Source: Methanomicrobiales archaeon
GTDB taxonomy: Archaea > Halobacteriota > Methanomicrobia > Methanomicrobiales > Methanospirillaceae
Assembly (NCBI GenBank): GCA_013415575.1
Contig: JAAEES010000039.1
Span: forward strand, 1-12,525
Direction of reading: 5' to 3'
Length of the DNA: 12,525 nucleotides
This document shows positions 1 to 5,938 of this stretch, one piece after another. The notes beneath the pieces were generated by a model, which was not told the origin of the DNA, ran no database searches, and worked only from the letters and a program-made list of their open reading frames with translations. Position 1 is the first letter of the stretch. Each line of letters starts with the position of its first letter. Both the position numbers and the translations under genes were made by a program.

Positions 1-234
1 CTCCCGTTCCAGCTCCTCCCGGGGAAGATCGGGTTCAAAGAGGAGGAAGAGGTCGAGATCGCGGTCACCGCGGATATACGTTTCCCGGGCAACCGATCCC
101 ACGATCAGGGGCTCGGCCCTGCCGATCCCGGAGGCGACTGCGATAAGCTCGGCGGCCACCCTGCTGATGTGCCCCTTCTCCTCCTGGGTCGGTCTGATCC
201 GCGAGAGGACCGATACTTCAAGGGGGGTCCTCAT
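1..234 (-). CDS. cca: CCA-adding tRNA nucleotidyltransferase (archaeal class I), N-terminal part, cut by the window edge
   Basis: Only the first 78 residues are visible; the frame is open to base 1. The enzyme adds or repairs the 3' CCA of tRNA from CTP and ATP without a template. The visible part is the start of the nucleotidyltransferase head domain: helix-turn GSVAR at residues 46-50 followed by GDRDLDLF at 56-63, whose acidic pair D59/D61 matches the metal-binding pair of archaeal class I CCA enzymes (established family knowledge). The ATG at 234-232 overlaps the thpR stop in an ATGA, and a strong GGAGGTT ribosome-binding site lies 8 nt upstream inside the last thpR codons, so the two genes are translationally coupled. 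The neighbour is also an RNA-end enzyme, which fits. Identification is confident; the rest of the protein cannot be judged. Confidence 0.9.
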   Translation of the reverse strand, partial: MRTPLEVSVLSRIRPTQEEKGHISRVAAELIAVASGIGRAEPLIVGSVARETYIRGDRDLDLFLLFEPDLPREELERE

Positions 235-773
235 GCGCAGGGAACCTCCAGGATCGTCTCATAGACGGGTCCCTGCGGCGTGAGGATGCTCTTCTTGAGC
301 TGCCACGACCGGACGGTGCAGGACCCAAAGTCCTCGTAGGGGATATCCCGCAGCAGTACGGTCAGTGAGGAGTCATACTGCTTTACCCTGGCAAGGGTGG
401 CGTGGGGCCGGAAGGCCCGGCCTTCCCGGGGGACACCGAAGGGCTCAAGGACCGCTTCGATCCGATCATGGAGGGCCGCAGACTTCCCGGCATCTTCGAT
501 GGTGCACCATATCACCCGGGGCTTTCGGGGGTTGTTGCTGCCGATACCGGTGATCCGGAGATCGAAGGGCTCAACGCTGATCGTTTCCAGTGCCGGGATG
601 ATCTGCTCAACCCGTTCAGGAGGAACCTCCCCGATGAACTTCAGGGTTATGTGGATGATGGCCGGGTCGACCAGGGAGAGGCGTGCCCTGCTCTGCTTCA
701 GTATCTCCTGGGGCGTGCGCAGCCGCTCCCGCAGCCCGGCGGGAAAGTCTATCGCCACAAACAGACGGACCAT
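231..773 (-). CDS. thpR: RNA 2',3'-cyclic phosphodiesterase / 2'-5' RNA ligase (ThpR, LigT family)
   Basis: A 180-residue protein of the 2H phosphoesterase superfamily. It carries the two defining HxTx motifs, HITL at residues 41-44 and HATL at 124-127, about 80 residues apart as usual, and opens with the typical strand VRLFVAIDF. Family members hydrolyse 2',3'-cyclic phosphates at RNA ends and can join tRNA halves through 2'-5' bonds in vitro; the cellular role in archaea is unsettled. The frame extends ten codons further upstream, to 803, but I chose the ATG at 773-771 because GGAGGTG sits a few bases before it and the upstream residues are low-complexity Gly/Arg. It is the first gene of a minus-strand operon with the CCA enzyme, with a 4-base ATGA overlap. 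A TATA-like element about 95 bases upstream could give it a leader of roughly 70 nt. Confidence 0.92.
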   Translation of the reverse strand: MVRLFVAIDFPAGLRERLRTPQEILKQSRARLSLVDPAIIHITLKFIGEVPPERVEQIIPALETISVEPFDLRITGIGSNNPRKPRVIWCTIEDAGKSAALHDRIEAVLEPFGVPREGRAFRPHATLARVKQYDSSLTVLLRDIPYEDFGSCTVRSWQLKKSILTPQGPVYETILEVPCA

Positions 774-833
774 TGCACCACCTCCCCTCCCTTCTTGCCC
801 CATCCCGCACCCGGGATCAGAACTGTATTCGAA

Positions 834-880
834 TGCATGATGTATCGCAAAAAATTACCCTTTTTATGTATAATCATGCA
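834..880. promoter_or_regulatory. Inverted repeat flanking a TATA-like box in the thpR/nrdH divergent region
   Basis: TGCATGAT at 834-841 and its exact reverse complement ATCATGCA at 873-880 are separated by 31 bases. The stretch between and beside them includes an AT-rich box at 861-874 that reads as TTATACATAA on the minus strand, a fair archaeal TATA box for thpR. A further perfect palindrome, ATTCGAAT, lies at 827-834. The arrangement looks like an operator around a promoter, but the binding protein is unknown and this is inference. Confidence 0.4.
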
Positions 881-888
881 CGATAGAC

Positions 889-900
889 AAATATTTTTTC
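889..900 (+). promoter_or_regulatory. Probable TATA box for nrdH-nrdD
   Basis: AAATATTTTTTC on the plus strand is the AT-rich element nearest the nrdH start. With the usual archaeal spacing of about 25-30 bases, transcription would begin near 918-922, giving a leader of about 27 nt before the TTG at 947 and placing the GGGGG ribosome-binding site inside that leader. Confidence 0.4.
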
Positions 901-946
901 ACCAACAACAAGTACTGGATTGCAGAGTATTGTGGGGGAAAAAAGA

Positions 947-1216
947 TTGGCAGAACGACCAGAGCTGATTGTTTACACGCTTGAATACTGTCCCAATTGT
1001 GAGACGCTCAAGGAATATCTTACCAGGAACGCGATACCATACCAGGAACGGGATATGTCCGGCGCTGCAGCCCTGACCGAGCTCCGGATCAACGGAATTT
1101 TTGTCAATGAAGCCCCGGTGCTCCAGGCCGGGGCTGTCTTTCTCGTCTCACGGGACCTCTTCTCTGCCGGAATACTCGATGAGGACCGGATTTTTAATCT
1201 TTCCGAGGGCTCCTGA
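947..1216 (+). CDS. nrdH: NrdH-like glutaredoxin/redoxin, partner of class III ribonucleotide reductase
   Basis: A small thioredoxin-fold protein of 89 residues: strand LIVYT at 7-11, redox motif CPNC at 15-18 at the start of the first helix, and a candidate cis-proline at P57 (NEAPVL). It ends in a TGA whose last base is the first base of the nrdD ATG (TGATG), so production of the two is coupled. In Methanosarcina barkeri an NrdH encoded in the RNR operon passes electrons from a ferredoxin:disulfide reductase to NrdD (published); the same job is inferred here. The reductase itself is not in this window. Start: I prefer TTG at 947 because GGGGG lies 8 nt upstream and residues before it do not resemble the fold. 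A TTG at 920 in the same frame, without a Shine-Dalgarno, would add nine residues. Confidence 0.82.
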   Translation: MAERPELIVYTLEYCPNCETLKEYLTRNAIPYQERDMSGAAALTELRINGIFVNEAPVLQAGAVFLVSRDLFSAGILDEDRIFNLSEGS

Positions 1217-3399
1217 TGGCAGACAAGGATACCCGCCAGACCACCCTTTCCGGGGTTTTCATCCCCCAGATGCCGCCGGTCAGGACGAGTGACGGCCATA
1301 TCATCGAGTACGACCGCCAGCGGATCATCGACCAGATCGTTGAGGAAACCCGGCTGGTCGAGACATTCTACGGTTACGAGAGCGCGACTGAGGAGACCGC
1401 CACCGACATCGCGCGAATGGTCGAGCACCGCATACGCTCGCTCGGCCTGAAAGCGCTCTCCGGCCCGCTCATCCGCGAAATCGTGAACATGACCCTTCTT
1501 GAGAACGGCATGGTCCAGTACCGCAACGTCTGCACCCGGGTGGGCACCCCGGTCTTTGATGCTCACCTGATCGATGTGGGGAGAGGATTTGAGGCCAGGG
1601 ACAATGCCAACCTGCAGGAGAATGCCGAAACATCGCACAAGAAGAAGGCCGATAAGATCAGCAAGGAGCAGTACCTCCTCCAGCTCCCGCCCCATCTCGC
1701 CGACCACCACCTCTCCGGAGATATCCACATTCATGATCTGGAATACTTCGGCACCCGTCCGTTCTGCCAGGACTGGGACCTCCGCTACTTCCTGTACTAC
1801 GGCCTGATGCCCGACGGGAACGGCACCAAGGCTTCGGTCGCCGGCCCGGCAAAGCGTGCCGAGGTTGCGGTCCTTCACGCGGTTAAGGCCCTGGGGAGTG
1901 CGCAGACCAATTTTGCCGGTGGGCAGGGCTACTACAACTTCCTCACCTTCCTTGCCCCCTATTTCGAAAGTATGCCCTACGAAGAAATCCGGCAGCTGAT
2001 GCAGATGTTCGTCTATGAGATGACCCAGATGATGGTCGCCCGGGGCGGACAGCTGGTCTTCTCCTCAGTCCAGCTCAGCCCAGGGGTGCCGGCCCTCTGG
2101 AAGGACAAACCCTGCGTTTTTAAAGGAAAGGTCTGGAATGGCATACAGGCCCCGCTCCGGTGCTACGGGGAATTTGAGCGCGAGGTCCGGCTGCTCTTCA
2201 AAGCCCTGATAGACGTGATGCTCGAGGGTGATAACTGGGGCAAACCGTTCAGCTTCCCAAAACCTGAGATCAGTATTGAGCCAGACTTCATGACCGAAGA
2301 CGGGGAGTTCAACCGGGCGAACCCGGATCTCCCTACCTACCAGGACCTGTACCTCCTCACGTTCGAGCTGGCCTCCAAATTCGGCACTCCCTACTATGAC
2401 AACCAGATGCCCGAGTACCGCGGGGCGGGGAAGGGTATCTCCTGCTACCAGTGTTGTGCCTACCAGTTTTCGGCGATTGCCGACCAGGACAGTGATTTTG
2501 AGAACAAGCTCAAATTCAAAGACGCAAAGCACTTCTCCATGGGGTCCTGGCAGGTGGTATCCCTCAACTGCCCCCGGGCGGCCTATGAGGCTGAAGGCGA
2601 CGACGAGCGCCTCTTTTCCGAGCTTCGGGCCCTTATGGACGTCTGCGTGGAGGTATTCAAGATCAAGCGCCGGTGGCTCGAGATAATCAGGGCCAACGGC
2701 CGCATGCCGTTTGCCATGCAGCGGCCAAAGGACCCCCTGACCGGAGAGCGGGGCCCTGTGGCCGTCGACCTGGACGGGCTCGTCTACACCATAGGAGTGG
2801 TCGGGGTGAACGAGATGGTGCAGCACCACACCGGCAGCCAGCTGCACGAGTCACGGGAGGCATTCATCCTTGCCGTCCGGGCCATGACCGAGATGGAGCT
2901 GTATGCCCGCGAGCTCTCGAAACGGAACGCGATGACCATCGCGCTCGCCCGCACTCCTGCCGAGACTACCGGGCAGCGGTTCGCGGTTGCTGACCTGCTC
3001 ACCAAGGAGTACCGGGAGCAGGCAAAGAAGGTGGTCAAGGGCAACATCGAGCAGGGGCTCGGGATGCTCGGGACCACCCGGGACCTCCCGATCTACTACA
3101 CCAACGGGACGCACGTCGCACCGGGGGCGAGCATCCCGCTCGCGAAACGGATGGAGATCGAGCACGTCTTCTTCCCGATTGTCGATGGGGGAAACATCTT
3201 CCATATCTGGCTTGGCGAGCAGAGGCCCGACCCCCGCGGCCTCATGGAGATGGCCATGAAGCTCTGCCGGACCACCCAGATCGGCTACTTCGCCTTCACC
3301 CGGGACCTCACCGTATCGCTCCGCCAGTTCCGGGAGTACGGGCCTGACAAAAAGGAGCTGTCGGGCTGGGTTGCAGAAGATACCAGAATAAAGGCCTGA
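1216..3399 (+). CDS. nrdD: Anaerobic ribonucleoside-triphosphate reductase (class III, NrdD-like) lacking the C-terminal glycyl-radical region
   Basis: A 727-residue protein that would reduce ribonucleotides to deoxyribonucleotides in the cytoplasm. Residues about 22-115 form an ATP-cone regulatory domain (DGHIIEYDRQRI). The ten-stranded barrel core follows: HIHDLEYFGTRPFCQDWDL at 171-189 with C184, the GGQGYYNF segment at 235-242, the finger-loop region YQCCAYQ at 411-417 with C413/C414, and GSWQVVSLNCPR at 443-454. These match NrdD active-site regions, and the context with NrdH suggests the redoxin-dependent methanogen subtype. Oddity: after IGYFAFTRDLTV (689-700), where family members enter a four-cysteine zinc site and then the RVxGY glycyl-radical motif, this protein has only 27 further residues, with no cysteine and no such motif. 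The other two forward frames do not restore it. No activase gene (nrdG) is visible. Start ATG has GAGGG 6 nt upstream. Confidence 0.9.
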   Translation: MADKDTRQTTLSGVFIPQMPPVRTSDGHIIEYDRQRIIDQIVEETRLVETFYGYESATEETATDIARMVEHRIRSLGLKALSGPLIREIVNMTLLENGMVQYRNVCTRVGTPVFDAHLIDVGRGFEARDNANLQENAETSHKKKADKISKEQYLLQLPPHLADHHLSGDIHIHDLEYFGTRPFCQDWDLRYFLYYGLMPDGNGTKASVAGPAKRAEVAVLHAVKALGSAQTNFAGGQGYYNFLTFLAPYFESMPYEEIRQLMQMFVYEMTQMMVARGGQLVFSSVQLSPGVPALWKDKPCVFKGKVWNGIQAPLRCYGEFEREVRLLFKALIDVMLEGDNWGKPFSFPKPEISIEPDFMTEDGEFNRANPDLPTYQDLYLLTFELASKFGTPYYDNQMPEYRGAGKGISCYQCCAYQFSAIADQDSDFENKLKFKDAKHFSMGSWQVVSLNCPRAAYEAEGDDERLFSELRALMDVCVEVFKIKRRWLEIIRANGRMPFAMQRPKDPLTGERGPVAVDLDGLVYTIGVVGVNEMVQHHTGSQLHESREAFILAVRAMTEMELYARELSKRNAMTIALARTPAETTGQRFAVADLLTKEYREQAKKVVKGNIEQGLGMLGTTRDLPIYYTNGTHVAPGASIPLAKRMEIEHVFFPIVDGGNIFHIWLGEQRPDPRGLMEMAMKLCRTTQIGYFAFTRDLTVSLRQFREYGPDKKELSGWVAEDTRIKA

Positions 3400-3437
3400 C
3401 CGGACGATAACTCCGGCCGGTCAGCCCGTCTTTTTCT
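3393..3437 (+). terminator. Hairpin plus T-rich tract between convergent nrdD and Hsp20-like genes
   Basis: CTGACCGG at 3396-3403 pairs exactly with CCGGTCAG at 3417-3424, leaving a 13-base loop, and is followed by a T-rich tract (CTTTTTCTTTC) from 3430. This is a convincing terminator for nrdD. It spans the nrdD stop and the last codons of the convergent Hsp20-like gene. On the minus strand the same hairpin is followed only by a weak TTTATT, so it may serve that gene less well. Confidence 0.6.
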
Positions 3438-3825
3438 TTCTCAGTACGATATCGATGATCCCGTGCCGTATCTGGTAGAAGCTATGGATCACATCGATCG
3501 ATGATTCGAGGGGAATGGATGCTTTTTTCTCGCCGACCACGATGGTCACGCTGTCGGTTGATATGTCCGCAAAGGCAGCCGACTTCGCTTGGGAGGGGAG
3601 TTTCCCGGTGATGAAGATAGAGTTCTCGTCCTGGATTACCTCAAACTCGATCTCTTCGGCCCGGGCGCCCATGGGGATGACCTGAGGGAGATCGCCCGGG
3701 TTTCCGGCGATGATAGTATACCCGATGAAGTGAGTGCCTTCCTTCTCGGGCATGTTCCTGATCATGTCCTCGACCATGTGGGCGAGGTTCTTCAGGAATT
3801 CATCATAGGGATTATTCTGAACCAT
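3421..3825 (-). CDS. Small Hsp20/alpha-crystallin-like protein
   Basis: A 134-residue protein. The first 40 residues are acidic and amphipathic (NNPYDEFLKNLAHMVEDMIRN), and from about residue 55 to the end it has the alternating-strand pattern of an alpha-crystallin/CS beta-sandwich: EFEVIQDENSIFITGKLP, then SVTIVVGEKKASIPL, then HGIIDIVLRKKK. This suggests a small heat-shock-like chaperone, although the C-terminal IxI motif of classical members is not obvious. I chose the ATG at 3825-3823 because GAGGG lies 5 nt upstream; the frame extends eleven codons further without such a signal. Its start lies inside the end of the winged-helix regulator (14-base overlap, different frame), implying coupled expression. 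The chaperone assignment rests on strand pattern, not on invariant residues, so it is moderate. Confidence 0.6.
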   Translation of the reverse strand: MVQNNPYDEFLKNLAHMVEDMIRNMPEKEGTHFIGYTIIAGNPGDLPQVIPMGARAEEIEFEVIQDENSIFITGKLPSQAKSAAFADISTDSVTIVVGEKKASIPLESSIDVIHSFYQIRHGIIDIVLRKKKTG

Positions 3826-4432
3826 TAGTCCCTCGCAGCCTGACCGTCCGGCCATCAATATTCACCATCTTCTTCATGGTCAGGTTCTTCAGTCCTTCGG
3901 CAAGGGCCGGTTCGGGCAGACCGGTCAGCTCTCCGAGCTCCGGTGCGGTCAGGTCGCAGTGGGCAAGTGCGATCAGCATGTTGATCTCGTCATCGCTGTC
4001 AAGCAGGTCCCTGCCGTACTGGACAATGTCGCGTATCTGCATGTCGATGTTCTTTTCCAGGGTCCGGAGACTCTCGCTCATCTCTTCCCGGGCGTCTACC
4101 AGTCTTCTCAGGGTGGTAAGGGACTGCCTGAACCTGATGCTCAGGTCCGCCTGATCACCGGCCGCTTCCTCCTTCCTCGTGAGGTTGACGATAATGCTGA
4201 TATCATTAGCCAGGAAATAGTATTTCCTCCGCCGCTCATCAAGCCGGAACGACAGGATATCCTCGCGTTCCATCAGATGGAGGTGCTCGATAACTGCTTT
4301 TGGCGAGAGCATCAGGCGATCCGAGATCTCGGTCACAAAACAGGGTTTCTGCCTCAGCAGTTCGATGATGCGCCTGCGGTTTCTGTTTCCAAGGATGTCG
4401 AGAACGCGGGCGACCTCTGCCTGATCCAGCAT
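3812..4432 (-). CDS. ArsR-type transcriptional regulator with two winged-helix domains joined by a coiled coil
   Basis: 206 residues. Residues 8-75 form an ArsR-like winged helix: VLDILGNRNRRRIIELL, recognition helix around SPKAVIEHLHLME, and a basic wing RLDERRRKYYF. Residues about 95-145 are charged and heptad-like (FRQSLTTLRRLVDAREEMSE), a probable dimerising coiled coil. Residues 148-202 look like a second winged helix (INMLIALAHCDLTAPELGEL, then a wing VNIDGRTVRLR). No metal-binding CxC typical of ArsR metal sensors is seen; single cysteines are at 31 and 159. The gene lies 35 bp downstream of the exporter and overlaps the Hsp20-like gene by 14 bases, so it probably regulates one or both. 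There is no Shine-Dalgarno before the ATG. The DNA-binding role is well supported; the ligand or signal is unknown. Confidence 0.83.
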   Translation of the reverse strand: MLDQAEVARVLDILGNRNRRRIIELLRQKPCFVTEISDRLMLSPKAVIEHLHLMEREDILSFRLDERRRKYYFLANDISIIVNLTRKEEAAGDQADLSIRFRQSLTTLRRLVDAREEMSESLRTLEKNIDMQIRDIVQYGRDLLDSDDEINMLIALAHCDLTAPELGELTGLPEPALAEGLKNLTMKKMVNIDGRTVRLRGTNGSE

Positions 4433-4467
4433 GTTGATTACTTTATGTTAGGGTTTTTCCGGGTTTC

Positions 4468-5841
4468 TCATACCTCCTTCTTTCTGAGATTTACCCCGGC
4501 CAGCAGGGCACTGGCCAGTCCCATCAGGAGATACACCATCACCGACCAGCGCGAAGCGGCCAGGAACAACGGAAGGGTCTCCGCGCTGACCGGGACTCCC
4601 CCCATGACCACGGAGAAGACGATGATGATTACCGTGTTGGACAGGCTGTTTCCGGTCAATCGGGCAGTCTCGGAGAGGCTGGTCAGCAGGCTGGTATCTT
4701 CCCGCCGGACATCTTTGAGCGACCACTTGACCACCGCCGGCATGAAGAGTGCGATGCCGATGCCGTTGAGGGCGAGGGTGGCAATGACCAGGAGGAGCGG
4801 AGTGGATTCTCCAAGGCTGATGAGGAGGAGCATTGCCGCTGCATTGACCAGACCGCCGGCGGCCGCGACCCGATACGGTGGATGCCGGTCCGAGAGACGC
4901 CCGGAAGCTGGCCCGAGCACGATCAGGAATGCCTGGGAGATGAGGAGGAAGAGCCCGGCGCTGCGGGGGTCGAATCCGGTTACGTACTGGAGGTAGAGTG
5001 AGAGGACGAAGATGATCCCAAACGAGCTCCCGTTGAAGATGATGTTCGCTGCCGCTGCCCGGGCGAGGTTCCGCGACCGGAGCAGGTTCTGGGGGATCAG
5101 TGAATGCGGGCAGCGGCGTTCCCAGAGTAAAAAGCCGGTCAGTGCTGCCGCTCCGGCACCAAGCGCAGCAAGGCCGGAAAGGGTGGAGATCCCGGCGAGC
5201 CCGTACATGAAGAGGAGGACGCCAGGGGTGAAGAGGAGCATTCCTGCCGGGTCATACTCTCGGGTGCGGGCGAGCTCGCATTCCCCCCGGACCCGGGTTC
5301 GGATCAGCACGAGGTTGGCCATTGCGATCAAGGCGACGACCGCAAAGATCCCCCGCCAGGAGATATAGTAGGTGATGGCCCCCCCCGCAAGGAGCCCGAG
5401 ACCGAACCCGGCAAACATGGCGGTGATGTTGATACCGAATGCCCGCCCCCGATCCTCTTCGGGAAACACCAGGGAGAGCAGGGCAAGGGAGGTCCCGAAT
5501 ACCATGGCAGCGGCGAGACCGGTAAGAGCACGTCCGGCGATAAGTACCAGGATGCCGGGTGCCAGCCCGCAGACCGCTGCAGCAGCGAGGTAGACACCCA
5601 TCCCTGCCGTGAAGACCCGTTTTGAACCTTTGATATCGGCAATCCGGCCGAATGGGACCAGGAATGCTGCGGCCACCAGAAAGAAGGCGGCGGTGACCCA
5701 GCCGAGAAGGGCCACATCTGCCGGAAATTCGTCACCGATGGCAGGGGTGGCAACGATAAGGGAGGATACCATGAACGGCGCAATGGATGAGCCGAGCCCG
5801 GCGACGATCTGGACGAGTCGTTTGGCAGTCTCCGAATACAT
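4468..5841 (-). CDS. MFS drug/efflux transporter, DHA2 (EmrB/QacA-like, 14-TM) family
   Basis: A 457-residue integral membrane protein with evenly spaced hydrophobic segments, consistent with 14 transmembrane helices. MFS motif A is visible in the loop after TM2 (GRIADIKGSKRVF, residues about 65-77). The early acidic residue pattern (SSLIVATPAIGDEFP) and the glycine-rich TM5 stretch (GFGLGLLAGG) match the drug:H+ antiporter-2 group. Family members export toxic compounds using the proton gradient; the substrate here cannot be read. It is the first gene of a minus-strand set with the tandem winged-helix regulator and the Hsp20-like gene. A TATA-like box lies about 31 bases above the ATG and there is no Shine-Dalgarno, so the message is probably leaderless. 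The last codons contain GGAGGT but no start lies at useful spacing. Confidence 0.88.
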   Translation of the reverse strand: MYSETAKRLVQIVAGLGSSIAPFMVSSLIVATPAIGDEFPADVALLGWVTAAFFLVAAAFLVPFGRIADIKGSKRVFTAGMGVYLAAAAVCGLAPGILVLIAGRALTGLAAAMVFGTSLALLSLVFPEEDRGRAFGINITAMFAGFGLGLLAGGAITYYISWRGIFAVVALIAMANLVLIRTRVRGECELARTREYDPAGMLLFTPGVLLFMYGLAGISTLSGLAALGAGAAALTGFLLWERRCPHSLIPQNLLRSRNLARAAAANIIFNGSSFGIIFVLSLYLQYVTGFDPRSAGLFLLISQAFLIVLGPASGRLSDRHPPYRVAAAGGLVNAAAMLLLISLGESTPLLLVIATLALNGIGIALFMPAVVKWSLKDVRREDTSLLTSLSETARLTGNSLSNTVIIIVFSVVMGGVPVSAETLPLFLAASRWSVMVYLLMGLASALLAGVNLRKKEV

Positions 5842-5866
5842 TGGATACGCCTGATCTGGGCGTGCA

Positions 5867-5877
5867 GGTATTTGAAG
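5867..5877 (-). promoter_or_regulatory. Probable TATA box of the MFS exporter gene
   Basis: On the minus strand this reads CTTCAAATACC, centred about 31 bases upstream of the ATG. This spacing puts the transcription start close to the first codon, which fits the absence of a ribosome-binding site. Confidence 0.4.
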
Positions 5878-5902
5878 ATGCCAGTGGAACAGAGAGAGAC
5901 AG

Positions 5903-5923
5903 CCTGATCAGGACCGTACGGTC
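5903..5923. promoter_or_regulatory. Two adjoining perfect palindromes upstream of the MFS exporter gene
   Basis: CCTGATCAGG (5903-5912) is followed directly, sharing one base, by GACCGTACGGTC (5912-5923). Both are exact palindromes. They lie 62-82 bases above the exporter ATG, upstream of its TATA-like box, and a second CCTGATC occurs at 5850-5856 near the predicted transcription start. A regulator-binding site is the simplest reading; a role as guaB terminator is less likely because the T tract comes before them in the guaB transcript. Confidence 0.4.
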
Positions 5924-5938
5924 AGAAAAAGAGGGGGA
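5924..5938 (-). terminator. T-rich terminator tract after guaB
   Basis: On the minus strand the bases right after the guaB stop read TCCCCCTCTTTTTCT. Archaeal RNA polymerase can stop at oligo-T tracts without a preceding hairpin, so this is a reasonable end point for the mfnB-guaB transcript. Confidence 0.45.

Noticed and set aside
774..803. Upstream ATG giving ThpR ten more residues
   Set aside because: The extra residues are Gly/Arg-rich and would bury the strong GGAGGTG that precedes the internal ATG.
973..1878. Long open frame on the minus strand opposite nrdD
   Set aside because: It mirrors the GC-rich codons of a clear gene, has no recognisable domain and no ribosome-binding site; the same holds for long antisense frames opposite guaB and valS.
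3826..3858. Upstream ATG for the Hsp20-like protein
   Set aside because: GAGGG with proper spacing precedes the ATG at 3825, and the added residues do not resemble the fold.
4448..4471. A seven-codon frame, MRNPEKP, directly after GGAGGT at the end of the exporter gene
   Set aside because: GGAGGT touches the ATG with no spacer, so it cannot act as a ribosome-binding site for it; the bases encode the exporter's final residues.
3959..4996. Plus-strand 345-codon frame across the regulator and exporter genes
   Set aside because: It is antisense to two well-supported proteins, crosses their boundary, and its translation is Arg/Ser/Pro-rich without any motif.
5903..5923. Palindromes as an intrinsic terminator of guaB
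   Set aside because: In the guaB transcript the T tract comes before the palindromes, the reverse of the order needed.
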